Of a stretch of 64,000 nucleotides of DNA, positions 25,201 through 33,793 are shown in pieces (position 1 is the stretch's first letter; every line of letters starts with the position of its first letter). This DNA is from Bosea sp. 124 (GTDB lineage: Bacteria > Pseudomonadota > Alphaproteobacteria > Rhizobiales > Beijerinckiaceae), in assembly GCF_003046175.1 (NCBI RefSeq), contig NZ_PZZM01000001.1:3675001-3739000 (forward strand), given 5' to 3'. A program made the translations under genes and the position numbers. Below the pieces are notes generated by a model. That model made no database searches. It was not told the DNA's origin and worked only from the letters and a program-made list of their open reading frames with translations.

Positions 25201-25872
25201 CTCTACGTCTTCCGGGTGATGGTCGACGACGCGATCCCGATGAATGCCGGCTGCTTGCGGCCGATCAGGATCATCATCCCCGATGGCTCGATGCTCAGCC
25301 CCCGCTACCCGGCAGCCGTCGTCGCGGGGAATGTCGAGGTCTCGCAGGCGGTGACGAACACGCTGTTCGGCGCACTCGAGGCGATGTCGGCCTCGCAGGG
25401 CACGATGAACAACCTGACCTTCGGCAATGACGAGTACCAGTACTACGAGACGATCTGCTCGGGCTCGCCGGCGGGGCCGGGCTTCAACGGCACCTCGGGC
25501 GTGCATGTCCACATGACCAACTCCCGCCTGACCGACCCGGAAATCCTGGAGACGCGCTTTCCCGTGGTGCTGGAGGATTTCCAAATCCGCGCCGGTTCGG
25601 GCGGCAAGGGGCAGTGGCATGCCGGCGACGGCACCAGCCGCACCATCCGCTTCCGGAAGACGATGGACTGCGCGATCCTCGCCTCGCATCGCAAGGTCCG
25701 GCCCTTCGGCGTCAAGGGCGGCGAGGCGGGACAGGTCGGCAGGACGCTGGTCAGGCGGCTTTCGGGCGTGGTCGAGGAATTGAAACCCTCCGACCAGACG
25801 CTGCTTCAGGCCGGCGAGGCGGTGACGGTGATTACGCCTACGGCGGGAGGGTATGGCACGCCAAAAGGGTGA
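22273..25872 (+). CDS. Fused hydantoinase A/B protein, 5-oxoprolinase type
   Basis: A 1199-residue cytosolic enzyme made of an N-terminal HyuA half and a C-terminal HyuB half. The HyuA half has [28 protein letters not shown] and [17 protein letters not shown], which are ATP-binding motifs of the actin-like fold. The HyuB half has [37 protein letters not shown] and [14 protein letters not shown]. The single-chain arrangement and length match eukaryote-like 5-oxoprolinase (ATP-dependent opening of 5-oxo-L-proline to glutamate), though hydantoins are possible. I start it at ATG 22273, where the fold begins; 22264 is equally in frame. It is divergent from a TRAP operon, which may import its substrate. 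Confidence 0.9.
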   Translation: MSSSRWDFWIDRGGTFTDVIGRDPAGKLHARKLLSENPGAYRDAAVQGIRDHLGLKTGEPIPVATVGEVRMGTTVATNALLERKGDRTLLVTTKGFRDALRIGYQARPDIFAKEIIKPEQLYDAVVEVDERVLADGAVESVPDEVAIRADLQAHYDAGFRAVAIVFMHAYRYPAHEQVAGRIAREIGFPQVSVSHEVSPLIKLVGRGDTAVVDAYLSPILGRYVAQVSEELDIARTGARLMFMMSSGGLTAAELFQGKDAILSGPAGGVVGLAETGRSAGFDKVIGFDMGGTSTDVAHFDGEYERAFETEVAGVRMRAPMMLIHTVAAGGGSILHYDGARFRVGPDSAGANPGPAAYRRGGPLAVTDANVMVGKLIPAWFPPIFGESRDQRLDVETVRLKFAALAAEVGDGRSPEEVADGFIQIAVANMAEAIKKISVQRGYDITRYALNSFGGAGGQHACLVADALGIKTVLLHPFSGLLSAYGMGLAEIRSTRTAALDAALDERAPAAIAPVADRLAAETRAELTGQGVPDGEIAVLTRAHIRYAGTDTAIAIAAGSAAAMRDAFQAAHKARFGFMDETKALVVEAVEVEAIGGGAKFEEASAPEQAGVPAVAERTRLFSKGQWHEAAVVRREAISPGQQVVGPAIIIEANQTVVVEDGWSARLTAKDHLVLVRAKALVQNAAIGTKADPVMLEIFNNLFMSIAEQMGVTLQNTAYSVNIKERLDFSCAVFDQTAALVANAPHMPVHLGSMDKSVETVIKNNAAIAPGDVYCLNAPYNGGTHLPDITVCTPVFDAGKETILFWVASRGHHADVGGVAPGSMSPLATHIEEEGVYIDNFKIVDRGRFCENELIALLKGARYPVRNVVQNVNDLKAQIAANEKGVAELRKMIASFGLDVVQAYMGHVQDNAAESVARLLTRLHDSEFTYPMDQGCAIKVKITIDRDRREATVDFTGTSPQREDNFNAPAPVTRAAVLYVFRVMVDDAIPMNAGCLRPIRIIIPDGSMLSPRYPAAVVAGNVEVSQAVTNTLFGALEAMSASQGTMNNLTFGNDEYQYYETICSGSPAGPGFNGTSGVHVHMTNSRLTDPEILETRFPVVLEDFQIRAGSGGKGQWHAGDGTSRTIRFRKTMDCAILASHRKVRPFGVKGGEAGQVGRTLVRRLSGVVEELKPSDQTLLQAGEAVTVITPTAGGYGTPKG

Positions 25873-25896
25873 CGGGCCCTCTGCCGAGGGCGCGTT

Positions 25897-26691
25897 TCAG
25901 GCGAGAGGCGGTCTCGTTCCCCTTACGGCGTTGGCCTTCGCGCTGGCGGTGAGCCTGCCGTCGCTCCGGGCGGGAACGCGTTGTCTGACGCGCTCCTTCA
26001 GCAGGACGGCGTCGTCAGGGGCCATGCCGGCGACTTCGGCGCCGAGTGCTGCGCCGAGCAGGCATGTCCGCCAGTAATCCTCGAAATCCGCGAAATCGCG
26101 CCGGACGACGATTTCGCGGGTTACCACGTCGCGCAGGCCGGCTTGCGTCCAGAGCGCAGTGAGAGCGTCGATCCGTGAAATCTCGGGGTGCGGCGCAACC
26201 AGCGGCGTCATCCCCATCGCCCGCATCTCCGCCTGGACCGGCTCGAGCGGAAATCCGCCGCCGGGAAAGTCCCAGGCATAGGCCGCGACCAGTCCCCCGG
26301 GGCGTACGACCCGGACCATTTCCGCGACACCCCTGGCCGGGAGGGGGACGAAGAAGATGACCAGCGCCATGATGGCGGCGTCGAATTCCGCCGTCGAGAA
26401 CGGGAGCGCCATGGCGTTGCCGAGTTCGAATTGCGCGAGCTTCGCCGATGGCCGCGTCCGTGCGAATTCCAGTTGCGCGGCAGAGGGGTCGATACCTTTC
26501 AGCGCGGACGGGCTGCAGCGATCATAGATCATCTGCGTCGAGGCGCCGTTGCCGCAGCCGATATCGACCCAGCGCAGGCCCGGTTCCGGAGCGAGCCAGT
26601 CGAGGACGATGTCGCCGGCGAGCCGACTCCATTTGCCCATCATCTGTTCGTAGCTGGCGCCGTCGTTGAACTGGATTTGCCGTTCTGCCAT
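25897..26691 (-). CDS. Class I SAM-dependent methyltransferase
   Basis: A 264-residue methyltransferase (Methyltransf_11/UbiE-like). WVDIGCGNGASTQMI is motif I (SAM glycine loop), GIDPSAAQLEFAR the acidic motif II, LGNAMALPFSTAEFDAAIMAL motif III and MVRVVRPGGLVAAYAWDF the post-motif strand. ASYEQMMGKWSRLAG near the N-terminus is common in this family of enzymes acting on small molecules or quinones. The C-terminus ends in a basic tail. I chose ATG 26691 (MAERQIQF) over a start at 26751 that would add a basic leader. It is convergent with the oxoprolinase gene and divergent from an SDR. Confidence 0.88.
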   Translation of the reverse strand: MAERQIQFNDGASYEQMMGKWSRLAGDIVLDWLAPEPGLRWVDIGCGNGASTQMIYDRCSPSALKGIDPSAAQLEFARTRPSAKLAQFELGNAMALPFSTAEFDAAIMALVIFFVPLPARGVAEMVRVVRPGGLVAAYAWDFPGGGFPLEPVQAEMRAMGMTPLVAPHPEISRIDALTALWTQAGLRDVVTREIVVRRDFADFEDYWRTCLLGAALGAEVAGMAPDDAVLLKERVRQRVPARSDGRLTASAKANAVRGTRPPLA

Positions 26692-26786
26692 CGCGGGACT
26701 TCTCCGAACGCGACGAGGGCGCAGCATCGGTCTGGAAAGATGCGGCGGCAAGACCTAATTCCGTATTCCACCACGGAGACAAGCCC

Positions 26787-27482
26787 ATGCCCCAGACCTG
26801 GATCATCACCGGCGCCAATCGCGGCATCGGGCTTGCCATCACGATGGAACTGCTGCGCCGGGGCGACCATGTCGTCGCGGCGGCGCGCAATCCCTGGGGA
26901 GGCGCATTGGCGGAACTGGCGGCTGAGCACCCGGCCGCGCTGATGCCGCTCGAACTCGACGTGACCTCCGACGCAAGCGTCGCCGCCGCGAAGGCTGCGC
27001 TCGACGGTCGGCCGATCGATGTGCTGCTGAACAATGCCGGGGTCTATGGTCCGCGCGACCGTCAATCGGCGTTCGCGATGGATTTCGACGCCTGGCGTGA
27101 CGTCTTCGAGGTCAATGTCTACGCGCCGCTGCGGATCGCGCAGGCCTTCTTGCCGAATGTCGAGGCCGGCGCCGGCCGCAAGATCGCGACGATCTCGAGC
27201 CGGATGGGCTCGATCGGCAGCAACCCCTCTGGCAACATCACCTATCGCTCGTCCAAGGCCGCCGTGAACATGACGATGGTCCTGTTCGGCAACGCGGTCC
27301 GCGAGCGCGGTGTCACGCAGTTGCTGTTCCATCCCGGCTGGGTGCGCACCGACATGGGCGGCGGCGGCGCCGACATCGCGCCGTCCGAGAGCGCGGCCGG
27401 TCTGATCGCGACGATCGACGCGTCCGGCATGGGAGAGACCAACAGCTTCCGCACCTGGCAGGGCGAGACGATCCCCTGGTGA
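26787..27482 (+). CDS. SDR-family oxidoreductase (C-factor-like)
   Basis: A 231-residue short-chain dehydrogenase. WIITGANRGIGLAITMELLRRG is the cofactor motif, LLNNAGVYGP the NNAG motif and ITYRSSKAAVNM the catalytic YxxxK. The short C-terminus after GWVRTDMGG is characteristic of the C-factor/CsgA-like subgroup that includes carbonyl reductases. Substrate unknown. It lies 95 bases downstream of and divergent from the methyltransferase, and two hairpins follow its stop. Confidence 0.88.
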   Translation: MPQTWIITGANRGIGLAITMELLRRGDHVVAAARNPWGGALAELAAEHPAALMPLELDVTSDASVAAAKAALDGRPIDVLLNNAGVYGPRDRQSAFAMDFDAWRDVFEVNVYAPLRIAQAFLPNVEAGAGRKIATISSRMGSIGSNPSGNITYRSSKAAVNMTMVLFGNAVRERGVTQLLFHPGWVRTDMGGGGADIAPSESAAGLIATIDASGMGETNSFRTWQGETIPW

Positions 27483-27489
27483 GCGTCGG

Positions 27490-27530
27490 GGCTCCGCGGG
27501 AGCCGGTCCCCCGGCATGCATGATCCGGGG
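27490..27530. terminator. Two small hairpins after the SDR gene
   Basis: GGCTCC-gcg-GGAGCC (27490-27504) is followed by CCCCGG (27509-27514) pairing with CCGGGG (27525-27530) over a 10-base loop. They begin 8 bases after the stop codon. There is no T-tract, so this may be a weak terminator or a repeat relic. Confidence 0.35.
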
Positions 27531-27620
27531 CTGGACCGGCGCCGGCCGTATGCAGCACTCTGTGGCGGCACGCGCCCGGTCCGTGGCGCGATCGAAGCCG
27601 GTCGGCTCGGAGGGAACGGG

Positions 27621-28295
27621 ATGTCGGAACTCGCGGGACTATTCGATCTGGAGACGCTGAAGACGAGACTCTACTCGGCGGTGCTCTCGGATGTGCTGGA
27701 CCAGCTCGGGGCGCCGAACCAGGCGTTGAAGCCCTTCGTGCGGCCGCTCGACGAGGCATCGATCCTGTGTGGCTTCGCCCGTACGGGCCTCTACATGAAG
27801 CGCTATCACTTTCCGGAAGGCCATAATCCCTACGCCCTCGAAATGGACCTGATCGACAGTCTCGAGCCGGGCGAGATCGCCGTTCTGGGTTGCGACGGAC
27901 CGACGGACCGGATCGCTCCTTGGGGGGAACTCCTGACCACGGCCTCGATGGTGCGCGGCGCGGCGGGCTGCCTGACGGACGGGCTGGTGCGCGACGTGCG
28001 CCGCATCAAGGAGCTGAAGTTTCCGCTCTTCCATGGCGGCATCGGCCCGCTCGACACCAAGGGGCGGGCCGAGATGATGGCGATGGACGAACCGATCGAG
28101 GTCGCAGGCGCGCGGGTCGAGCCGGGCGATTTCATCTTCGGTGACGCCGATGGCGTTGTCGTGGTGCCGAAGCGCCTCGCCGTTGAGGCGGTCACGCTCG
28201 CGCTGAGCAAGATCGAGGCCGAGGACACAACGCGCGACGAGCTGCTGGCGGGCGCGAGCCTGCGCTCGGTATTCGAGCGCCACGGGGTTCTGTAG
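27621..28295 (+). CDS. RraA-family protein (4-hydroxy-4-methyl-2-oxoglutarate aldolase-like)
   Basis: A 224-residue RraA/HMG-aldolase fold protein. YSAVLSDVLDQLG is the N-terminal signature and CDGPTDRIAPWGELLTTAS the central loop. GCLTDGLVRDVRRIKEL carries the conserved Gly, Arg and Asp residues that bind substrate and metal in pyruvate-class II aldolases. The C-terminus has GDFIFGDADGVVVVPK, a very conserved strand. E. coli RraA lacks activity and binds RNase E, but this longer, catalytically complete form is more likely an aldolase or decarboxylase of aromatic-ring breakdown. A start at 27621 has ggaggga upstream. It stands alone. Confidence 0.88.
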   Translation: MSELAGLFDLETLKTRLYSAVLSDVLDQLGAPNQALKPFVRPLDEASILCGFARTGLYMKRYHFPEGHNPYALEMDLIDSLEPGEIAVLGCDGPTDRIAPWGELLTTASMVRGAAGCLTDGLVRDVRRIKELKFPLFHGGIGPLDTKGRAEMMAMDEPIEVAGARVEPGDFIFGDADGVVVVPKRLAVEAVTLALSKIEAEDTTRDELLAGASLRSVFERHGVL

Positions 28296-28406
28296 CGTGG
28301 CGGCGGGTTGTCGATAACCGGCTAATCTATTGAATTATATTGATTTTGTTGGTTTCGTTAACCTGTCGTTCGTTCGCATCTGCGAGATAGGCCCCAGCGT
28401 TTGACG

Positions 28407-30098
28407 ATGGCGGCCATGACGATGCGCAGACTGGGATTGACGGCGAAGATCACCCTGCTGTTCGCGGTTCTGAGTCTGGCCGCCGGTCTGGGTCTGGTCA
28501 GCGCAGTGCGCGGGCTTGATTCAGTGCATCGCATCGACCGGGAGGCGCTGGCCAAGCTCGAACTGGCCAATAGCGCCGCCTTGCTGACGAACCGGGTGAC
28601 CCATGCCTCGCTGCTCAGCCGCTTCGAGGAAGGCGGCAGCGCCGAGGAGATCCAGGCTGCGCTCGATCAGTTGGACACTGCGGTCGAGTTGGTCGACGCG
28701 GCGCGCGCCAACCTGATCTCGTCGCTGCCGGGCGAGATGCTGGAGGCGAACCCGACCCTCGATCCCGGCATCAGGACCTTCATGTCCTTCCAGCGCGACA
28801 TCGTCGAGATCGGCCGCCGCGTTTCCACCCGGGCCGCGCTGGTCGAGGCCGGTGCGGACGCCGCGCGCCAGAACGTGCGCCAGATCATCGCGACGACATC
28901 CACCATGCGCGACGATCTCGGGCGCATGGCGGAGGATGCGACCAGGCGGGCGGCCGGACTGGCCGATGAGGTGAAACGGCGGACGATCGTGATCGCGCTC
29001 TTGCTGCCTCTGGCAGGCGGCATGGTCGCATTCCTGGTGCTCGGGGCGCATCTGACCCGGCCGCTGCGCGATCTGATGGCGGTGATAGCCAGCGTGAGTT
29101 CGTCGGATACGCTGGTCGACGTGCCGCATCAGGGCCGAGCCGATGAAATTGGACAGCTCGCCAGGACGGTCCGGACGCTCAGCGAGGTGCGGGCGACCTT
29201 GGTGACGCGCGAGGCCGAGGCCGACCTCGAGCAACAGAACCGGCAGGCGCGGACGCAGGAACTGGCGCGCATCGCCGACGAATTCGAGCGGCGGCTCGGC
29301 GCTTTGCTGCAGGAGATCGCCGGTTCGAGCGAGATTCTGCGGGTGGCGTTGCAGGATTCGGCGGTGAGGGTCCATCAGGTCTCGAAGAGTGCCGAGACGG
29401 CGGCCTCGTCGGTGAATGGCGCCGGGGCGGACGCGCAGCGCAGCACCGAGGCCGCCCTGCGGCTGGAGCAGGTGATCGGGCAGATCAACGCCGAGGTCCG
29501 CAGGGTCTCCGTAATGGCGACGGCGGCGACGGAGGAGGCGGCCGGCACCACGGCGCTCGTCGACCGCCTGACCGAGAACGCCACGCAGATCCGCGACGTC
29601 GTCGGGATCATCGAAGCGATTGCGCGCCAGACCAACCTGCTGGCGCTGAACGCCACGATCGAGGCGGCGCGTGCCGGCGTCCATGGCCGCGGCTTCGCCG
29701 TGGTCGCGGGCGAGGTCAAGGAACTGGCAGGGCAGACTGCGGCGGCGACGGCCCAGATCGTCGCCCGGATCTCGCTCGTCAACGAGGCGCTTTCGCATGC
29801 CGCCGAGGCGGTCTCGGCGATCGCGGCCAGCGTCGGGGCCGTCGAGCAGACCAGCGCCGAGATATCGACCATGGTCGGCTCTCACACCGAATTACTCGGC
29901 GCGCTCGGCGAGACGGTTTCGCGCATCTCCGATGTCACCGGAACGGCCGCCGGCGCCATGTCCGAGATCGCCGTCGCCAACGCCCAGAGCGTCAGCCAGG
30001 CCGATATGGGCGCGGCCAGTGCACGGGCGCTCGACGCGCGCATCGGCACGTTGCAGAGCGAGGCCCTCGCTTTCGTCCGCCGTTTGCGTGCCGCCTGA
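28407..30098 (+). CDS. Methyl-accepting chemotaxis protein
   Basis: A chemoreceptor of about 563 residues. The first membrane helix (about residues 12-32) is followed by a periplasmic helical domain with no recognised ligand motif, and the second helix lies near 193-215 ([20 protein letters not shown]). A HAMP linker follows, then the signalling domain, whose hairpin tip is [20 protein letters not shown], the diagnostic MCP sequence, with [19 protein letters not shown] behind it. No C-terminal CheR/CheB pentapeptide tail is seen. I use ATG 28407; TTG at 28401 and ATGs at 28416/28422 are alternatives. No che genes are near; motA/B lie 17 kb away. Confidence 0.93.
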   Translation: MAAMTMRRLGLTAKITLLFAVLSLAAGLGLVSAVRGLDSVHRIDREALAKLELANSAALLTNRVTHASLLSRFEEGGSAEEIQAALDQLDTAVELVDAARANLISSLPGEMLEANPTLDPGIRTFMSFQRDIVEIGRRVSTRAALVEAGADAARQNVRQIIATTSTMRDDLGRMAEDATRRAAGLADEVKRRTIVIALLLPLAGGMVAFLVLGAHLTRPLRDLMAVIASVSSSDTLVDVPHQGRADEIGQLARTVRTLSEVRATLVTREAEADLEQQNRQARTQELARIADEFERRLGALLQEIAGSSEILRVALQDSAVRVHQVSKSAETAASSVNGAGADAQRSTEAALRLEQVIGQINAEVRRVSVMATAATEEAAGTTALVDRLTENATQIRDVVGIIEAIARQTNLLALNATIEAARAGVHGRGFAVVAGEVKELAGQTAAATAQIVARISLVNEALSHAAEAVSAIAASVGAVEQTSAEISTMVGSHTELLGALGETVSRISDVTGTAAGAMSEIAVANAQSVSQADMGAASARALDARIGTLQSEALAFVRRLRAA

Positions 30099-30177
30099 AG
30101 GCACTGCGCCTTCGTGCTTGCCATCGCCGTGCGACTCGGCCCCATCTGCGGCATGATCCAGCTCCGTCCGATCCCCG

Positions 30178-30221
30178 CATGACTTCGACTTGAACATGAC
30201 TTCGATCTGCACATGACTTGG
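30178..30221 (+). repeat. Three 17-base tandem repeats at the helicase start
   Basis: CATGACTT occurs three times at exactly 17-base spacing (30178, 30195, 30212); the first two copies continue CATGACTTCGA. The third contains the start ATG of the helicase gene (30213). Because 17 is not a multiple of three, the three ATGs are in different frames. The earlier two copies therefore give ATG-containing sites in other frames just before the gene. Confidence 0.7.
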
Positions 30222-31304
30222 TCGCCGCAACAGGATGCCGCGCTCAGTGCCGTCGCGCGCTGGCTGCAGGCGGGCGAGCCGCAGCTCTTCCGGATGTTCG
30301 GCTATGCCGGCACCGGCAAGACCACGCTGGCGCGCCATATCGCCGAGGCCGTCGACGGTGACGTCGCCTTTGCCGCCTTCACCGGCAAGGCCGCGCTCGT
30401 GCTGCGCAATAAAGGCTGCGTCGGCGCCCAGACCATCCATTCGCTGATCTACCGCTCGCGCGGCGTCGATGAGGAGAGCCCGACCTTCGTGCTCAACCGC
30501 GAGAGCACCGCCGCCAAAGCCAAGCTGATCATCATCGACGAATGCTCGATGGTCGACGAGGATCTCGGCCGCGACCTGCTCTCCTTCGGCACGCCTGTGC
30601 TGGTTCTCGGCGATCCGGCGCAGCTTCCGCCGGTCAAGGGCGGCGGCTTCTTCACCGAATCCGAGCCCGACATCATGCTGACCGAGGTCCATCGGCAGGC
30701 GGCGGACAACCCGATCGTGCGGATGTCGATGACGGTGCGCGAGGGCGGGCGGCTCGATATCGGCGATTATGGCCCCAGCCGGGTGATCCGCCGCAGCGAG
30801 GTCGATCCGGAGCTGGTGATGAGCGCCGATCAGGTGCTGGTCGGCATGAACAAGACGCGGCGCAACTACAATGCCCGGATGCGGCAGCTCATGGGCCGGA
30901 CCGAGACGGTTCCGGTCGCGGGCGAGAAGCTGGTCTGTCTGCGCAACGACAAGAGCAAGGGCCTGCTCAATGGCGGCTCATGGATCGTGCAGGAGCTGAA
31001 GACCTCGAAGAAGGGGCTCGTCACCATGCGGGTGACGCCTGAAGACGATCCCGGCGGCAAGCCGGTCAAGGTGTCGGTGCTGCCGAATTTCTTCGACGGG
31101 ACCGAGGATGAAATCCCCTGGGAGCTGCGCAAGCACACCGATGAGTTCACCTTCGGCTACGCCTTGACCGTCCACAAGGCGCAGGGCTCGCAATGGAACG
31201 ACATCGTGCTGTTCGACGAGAGCTTCGCCTTCCGCGAGCACCGCGCACGCTGGCTGTATACCGGGCTGACCCGGGCGGCCGAGACGATCACGGTGGTGGT
31301 GTAG
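30213..31304 (+). CDS. RecD/Dda-like ATP-dependent DNA helicase
   Basis: A 363-residue superfamily 1B helicase. GYAGTGKTTLARH is Walker A (about residues 29-41), FAAFTGKAALVLR motif Ia, KLIIIDECSMVDE Walker B, LVLGDPAQLPPVKGG motif III, YALTVHKAQGSQW motif V and WLYTGLTRAAE motif VI. The compact length and order match T4 Dda-type or stand-alone RecD2-like helicases, which unwind DNA 5' to 3'. It lacks the N-terminal extension of RecD2. A 17-base direct repeat sits across its start codon. No recombination genes are close. Confidence 0.93.
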   Translation: MTWSPQQDAALSAVARWLQAGEPQLFRMFGYAGTGKTTLARHIAEAVDGDVAFAAFTGKAALVLRNKGCVGAQTIHSLIYRSRGVDEESPTFVLNRESTAAKAKLIIIDECSMVDEDLGRDLLSFGTPVLVLGDPAQLPPVKGGGFFTESEPDIMLTEVHRQAADNPIVRMSMTVREGGRLDIGDYGPSRVIRRSEVDPELVMSADQVLVGMNKTRRNYNARMRQLMGRTETVPVAGEKLVCLRNDKSKGLLNGGSWIVQELKTSKKGLVTMRVTPEDDPGGKPVKVSVLPNFFDGTEDEIPWELRKHTDEFTFGYALTVHKAQGSQWNDIVLFDESFAFREHRARWLYTGLTRAAETITVVV

Positions 31305-31456
31305 GGCGGCGAGGCGCGGACGACATCCGCAACGAGCCAGAAGGGCTCGCCGGCTGCCCGCTACAGAAACCTGCCTGCCATGCTGCAGGAGGTTGGATCC
31401 AGATCGTCCGCCGCATCTATAGAAGACGCTGAGTGGCAATCACGAAGGACGTCTGC

Positions 31457-32206
31457 ATGGCCAAGGAATTCACCGGGAAGCGCGTGATCGTGATGGGCGG
31501 GAGCCGTGGCATCGGACGCTCCATCGCGCTCGGCTTCGCCGCAGGCGGAGCATCCGTTTCGATTTGCGCCCGGGGCGCGGGACCGCTCGAAGCGACGCGC
31601 CGGGAGATCGAGGCACTCGGCGTTACGGCACATGCGGCCCGCGTCGACCTCGCCGACGCGGCTGCGATCGAGGCTTATGTGCCTGAGGCTGTCGAGGCTC
31701 TCGGTGGGCTGGACGTCCTCGTCAACAACGCCTCCGGCTTCGGCCATTCGGACGACGAGGAGGGCTGGGCGGCCTCGCTCAACGTCGACATGATGGCTGT
31801 CGTTCGTGGCAGCCATGCTGCGATCCCCCACATGAATCCGGGTTCGTCGATCGTCAACGTGTCGTCGATCTCGGCCCTGCGGGCGTCGTCGCGCTCGGCG
31901 CCCTACGGCGCGATCAAGGCGGCCGTGATGCATTACACGGCGAGCCAGGCGAAAATGCTGTCGCGGAAGGGCATCCGGGTGAATGGCGTCGCCCCCGGTT
32001 CGATCGAGTTTCCCGGTGGCACTTGGGAAGACCGAAGGACCTCGAATCCTGAACTCTATCGGTCGACGCTGGCCAGCATCGCCTTCGGCCGGATGGGCAA
32101 ACCGGAGGAGGTCGCCGAGGTCGTGCTCTTCCTCGCTTCCGACAAGGCGAGTTGGGTCACGGCGCAAACCATCGTGGTTGACGGTGGGCAACTCGTCGGG
32201 CCCTGA
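31457..32206 (+). CDS. SDR-family oxidoreductase
   Basis: A 249-residue classical short-chain dehydrogenase. VIVMGGSRGIGRSIALGF is the cofactor loop, LVNNASGFGH the NNAS variant, SSISALRASSRSAPYGAIKAAVMHY holds the catalytic Ser, Tyr and Lys, and RVNGVAPGSIEFPGG is the substrate loop. It ends in VVDGGQLVGP, the usual SDR finish. I start it at ATG 31457 with AAGGA 7 bases upstream; an in-frame GTG at 31433 is less likely. Substrate unknown. Confidence 0.9.
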   Translation: MAKEFTGKRVIVMGGSRGIGRSIALGFAAGGASVSICARGAGPLEATRREIEALGVTAHAARVDLADAAAIEAYVPEAVEALGGLDVLVNNASGFGHSDDEEGWAASLNVDMMAVVRGSHAAIPHMNPGSSIVNVSSISALRASSRSAPYGAIKAAVMHYTASQAKMLSRKGIRVNGVAPGSIEFPGGTWEDRRTSNPELYRSTLASIAFGRMGKPEEVAEVVLFLASDKASWVTAQTIVVDGGQLVGP

Positions 32207-32294
32207 TTTCAGCTCATCGACGGGGTGGCGGCGTCTATGGAGCCGGGCGCGTTGAAAGCGGACGATCCCGCCTCCGACACGCCCGGCTTGTTTG

Positions 32295-33041
32295 TCAAAG
32301 CGCCTGAGACGTCGTCCCCTTCGCCACGATCGGCCCGGTCGGCCGGCCTGTCGGCGAGCCGGTCGCGTTCTCGATCGTGATCTCGAAGAGCTGATCCTTG
32401 CCCAGCGGCAATTGATCGAGCCTGAGCGGCGTCGTGCGGGCACGGTCGATCAGGCCGACCGAACGCGGGCCGACGGCCCGGTCCCAGAGCGTCCAGATCT
32501 CGAGCGCCTTGCCTTCCGGCACGGCGATGTTCTGCAGCGGCACCATCTCGACACGTCCGTCGGCGAAGGTGTTGACGACGGCGGCGGCGATGTTCGCATC
32601 CGTCAGCAGCACCGCGACCATGAGAGGCTGGCGCTTTGCGCGGTCGAGTGCGCCGTTCAGGCCGATGGCGAGCAGAAGTGCGGCGAGTGCGCCCGCGAAG
32701 GCCGCGCCGCGCCAGACGAAGAGGTTGTTCCACCAATCGGCCAGTGTGTTGCCGGCCTTCAGCGCCTTGCCGCGACCGCGCTCCGCTGCGGGCAGGATCG
32801 CGGCGATCTCGGCCTCGATCCGGGCCCAGAGGCCGGGCGAGGGCGGGATCTGCGGTGCGGTGGCGTCGACTGCGGCGAGATGGCCGCGCCAGCTCTCCAC
32901 GGAGGCGGCCAGCGCCGGCTCGCGTTCGATGCGATGCTCCAGCAGCGCCCGGTCTGCGCCCTCCACGAGGCCGAGCACATATTCTCCGGCAAGTGCGTCG
33001 CGCTCCTGCGGCGTCGCGTTGATGTCCTGCGAGGGGCTCAT
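32295..33041 (-). CDS. Anti-sigma factor (RskA/anti-sigma-K type)
   Basis: A 248-residue membrane protein. The N-terminal cytosolic part (DALAGEYVLGLVEGADRALLEHRI) is the conserved zinc-less anti-sigma helix bundle. One membrane helix follows at about residues 111-133 (RGAAFAGALAALLLAIGL), and the periplasmic C-terminal domain carries GKALEIWTLWDRAVGPRSVGL, the RskA C-terminal signature. It overlaps the ECF sigma gene with an ATGA junction (33038-33041), so the pair is translationally coupled. It should hold the sigma factor at the membrane until a signal triggers release. Confidence 0.92.
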   Translation of the reverse strand: MSPSQDINATPQERDALAGEYVLGLVEGADRALLEHRIEREPALAASVESWRGHLAAVDATAPQIPPSPGLWARIEAEIAAILPAAERGRGKALKAGNTLADWWNNLFVWRGAAFAGALAALLLAIGLNGALDRAKRQPLMVAVLLTDANIAAAVVNTFADGRVEMVPLQNIAVPEGKALEIWTLWDRAVGPRSVGLIDRARTTPLRLDQLPLGKDQLFEITIENATGSPTGRPTGPIVAKGTTSQAL

Positions 33042-33601
33042 CCGAGGCACTCCTTCAGGGAGATCAGCGAGCGCCTGATCCAGGATTTGACGGTGCCGAT
33101 CGGCAGGTTGAGCCGGCCGGCGATCTCGCCATGGGTCAGACCCTGGACGAAGGCGAGCAGCACGAGGCCTCGCCGCTGCGGCGGCAGCGTCTCCAGGCAG
33201 GCGTGCAGGGCCTTGGCGTCGGACAGCTTCGACATGACCGTCTCGGGATCGTCCTCTTCGCTCGCCGCCTCTTCGGCGACAGGGGCATCGCTCGTTTCCG
33301 TCCGCTTCTCGTCGCGCAGGATCGAGAGAGAGCGGTTGCGCAGGATCGCATAGATCCAGGTCAGGCCGGCGCCGCGCTGCGGATCGTACCGCGCGGCATG
33401 CCGCCAGATCAGGACGAAGGCATCCTGCACCGCCTCCTCGGCCAGGGCGCGGCGTTTGAGCAGGCGCTGCGCCACTCCGATCATACGCGGTGACTCGGCA
33501 TCATAGATGCGCCTGAGCGCAGATTTATCTCCCGAGGCGCAGGCCAGCAGCGCCGCCTCGATGTCCCTGGCCTTTTCCGTCGACGCGACGTCGCCTGCCA
33601 T
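33038..33601 (-). CDS. ECF RNA polymerase sigma factor (SigK-like)
   Basis: A 187-residue sigma-70 family ECF factor. Region 2 spans about residues 28-95 (DAESPRMIGVAQRLLKRRALAEEAVQDAFVLIWRH, and ILRNRSLSILRDE), region 4 spans about 130-185 (LPPQRRGLVLLAFVQGLTHGEIAGRLNLPIGTVKSWIRRSLISLKECL), and a short acidic linker joins them. It belongs to the group paired with RskA-type anti-sigma factors. Its promoter region, shared with the divergent DUF4394 gene, contains mirrored GCATCC motifs that could be its own recognition sites. Confidence 0.94.
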   Translation of the reverse strand: MAGDVASTEKARDIEAALLACASGDKSALRRIYDAESPRMIGVAQRLLKRRALAEEAVQDAFVLIWRHAARYDPQRGAGLTWIYAILRNRSLSILRDEKRTETSDAPVAEEAASEEDDPETVMSKLSDAKALHACLETLPPQRRGLVLLAFVQGLTHGEIAGRLNLPIGTVKSWIRRSLISLKECLG

Positions 33602-33647
33602 CCCCGTCTCCTTCTTGGCGCCCGCAATTCGAACGCCAACCCCGGTC

Positions 33648-33724
33648 TACGTTTCTGCCCCCGCTCCGGATGCGGCAATTTTCTTTATTTTTCAATCCGC
33701 ATCCGGCTGTCGAGGCCGAGCTTA
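33648..33724. promoter_or_regulatory. Mirrored ECF-like promoters between sigma and DUF4394 genes
   Basis: The decamer CCGGATGCGG (33666-33675) and its exact reverse complement CCGCATCCGG (33697-33706) flank a 21-base AT-rich spacer. On the minus strand GCATCC is followed after 16 bases by CGTA (33651-33648). On the plus strand GCATCC (33699-33704) is followed after 16 bases by CTTA (33721-33724). The equal spacing on both strands, each pointing at its gene, suggests paired -35/-10 elements for the local ECF factor. The -10 match is imperfect, and an operator dyad is the alternative. Confidence 0.5.
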
Positions 33725-33793
33725 TCCGATCCGAGTGCCGCGGCCCGAGAAAGCCCGAGCGGTCGCTCCATGATGAATTCGGAGGAAGACGAC

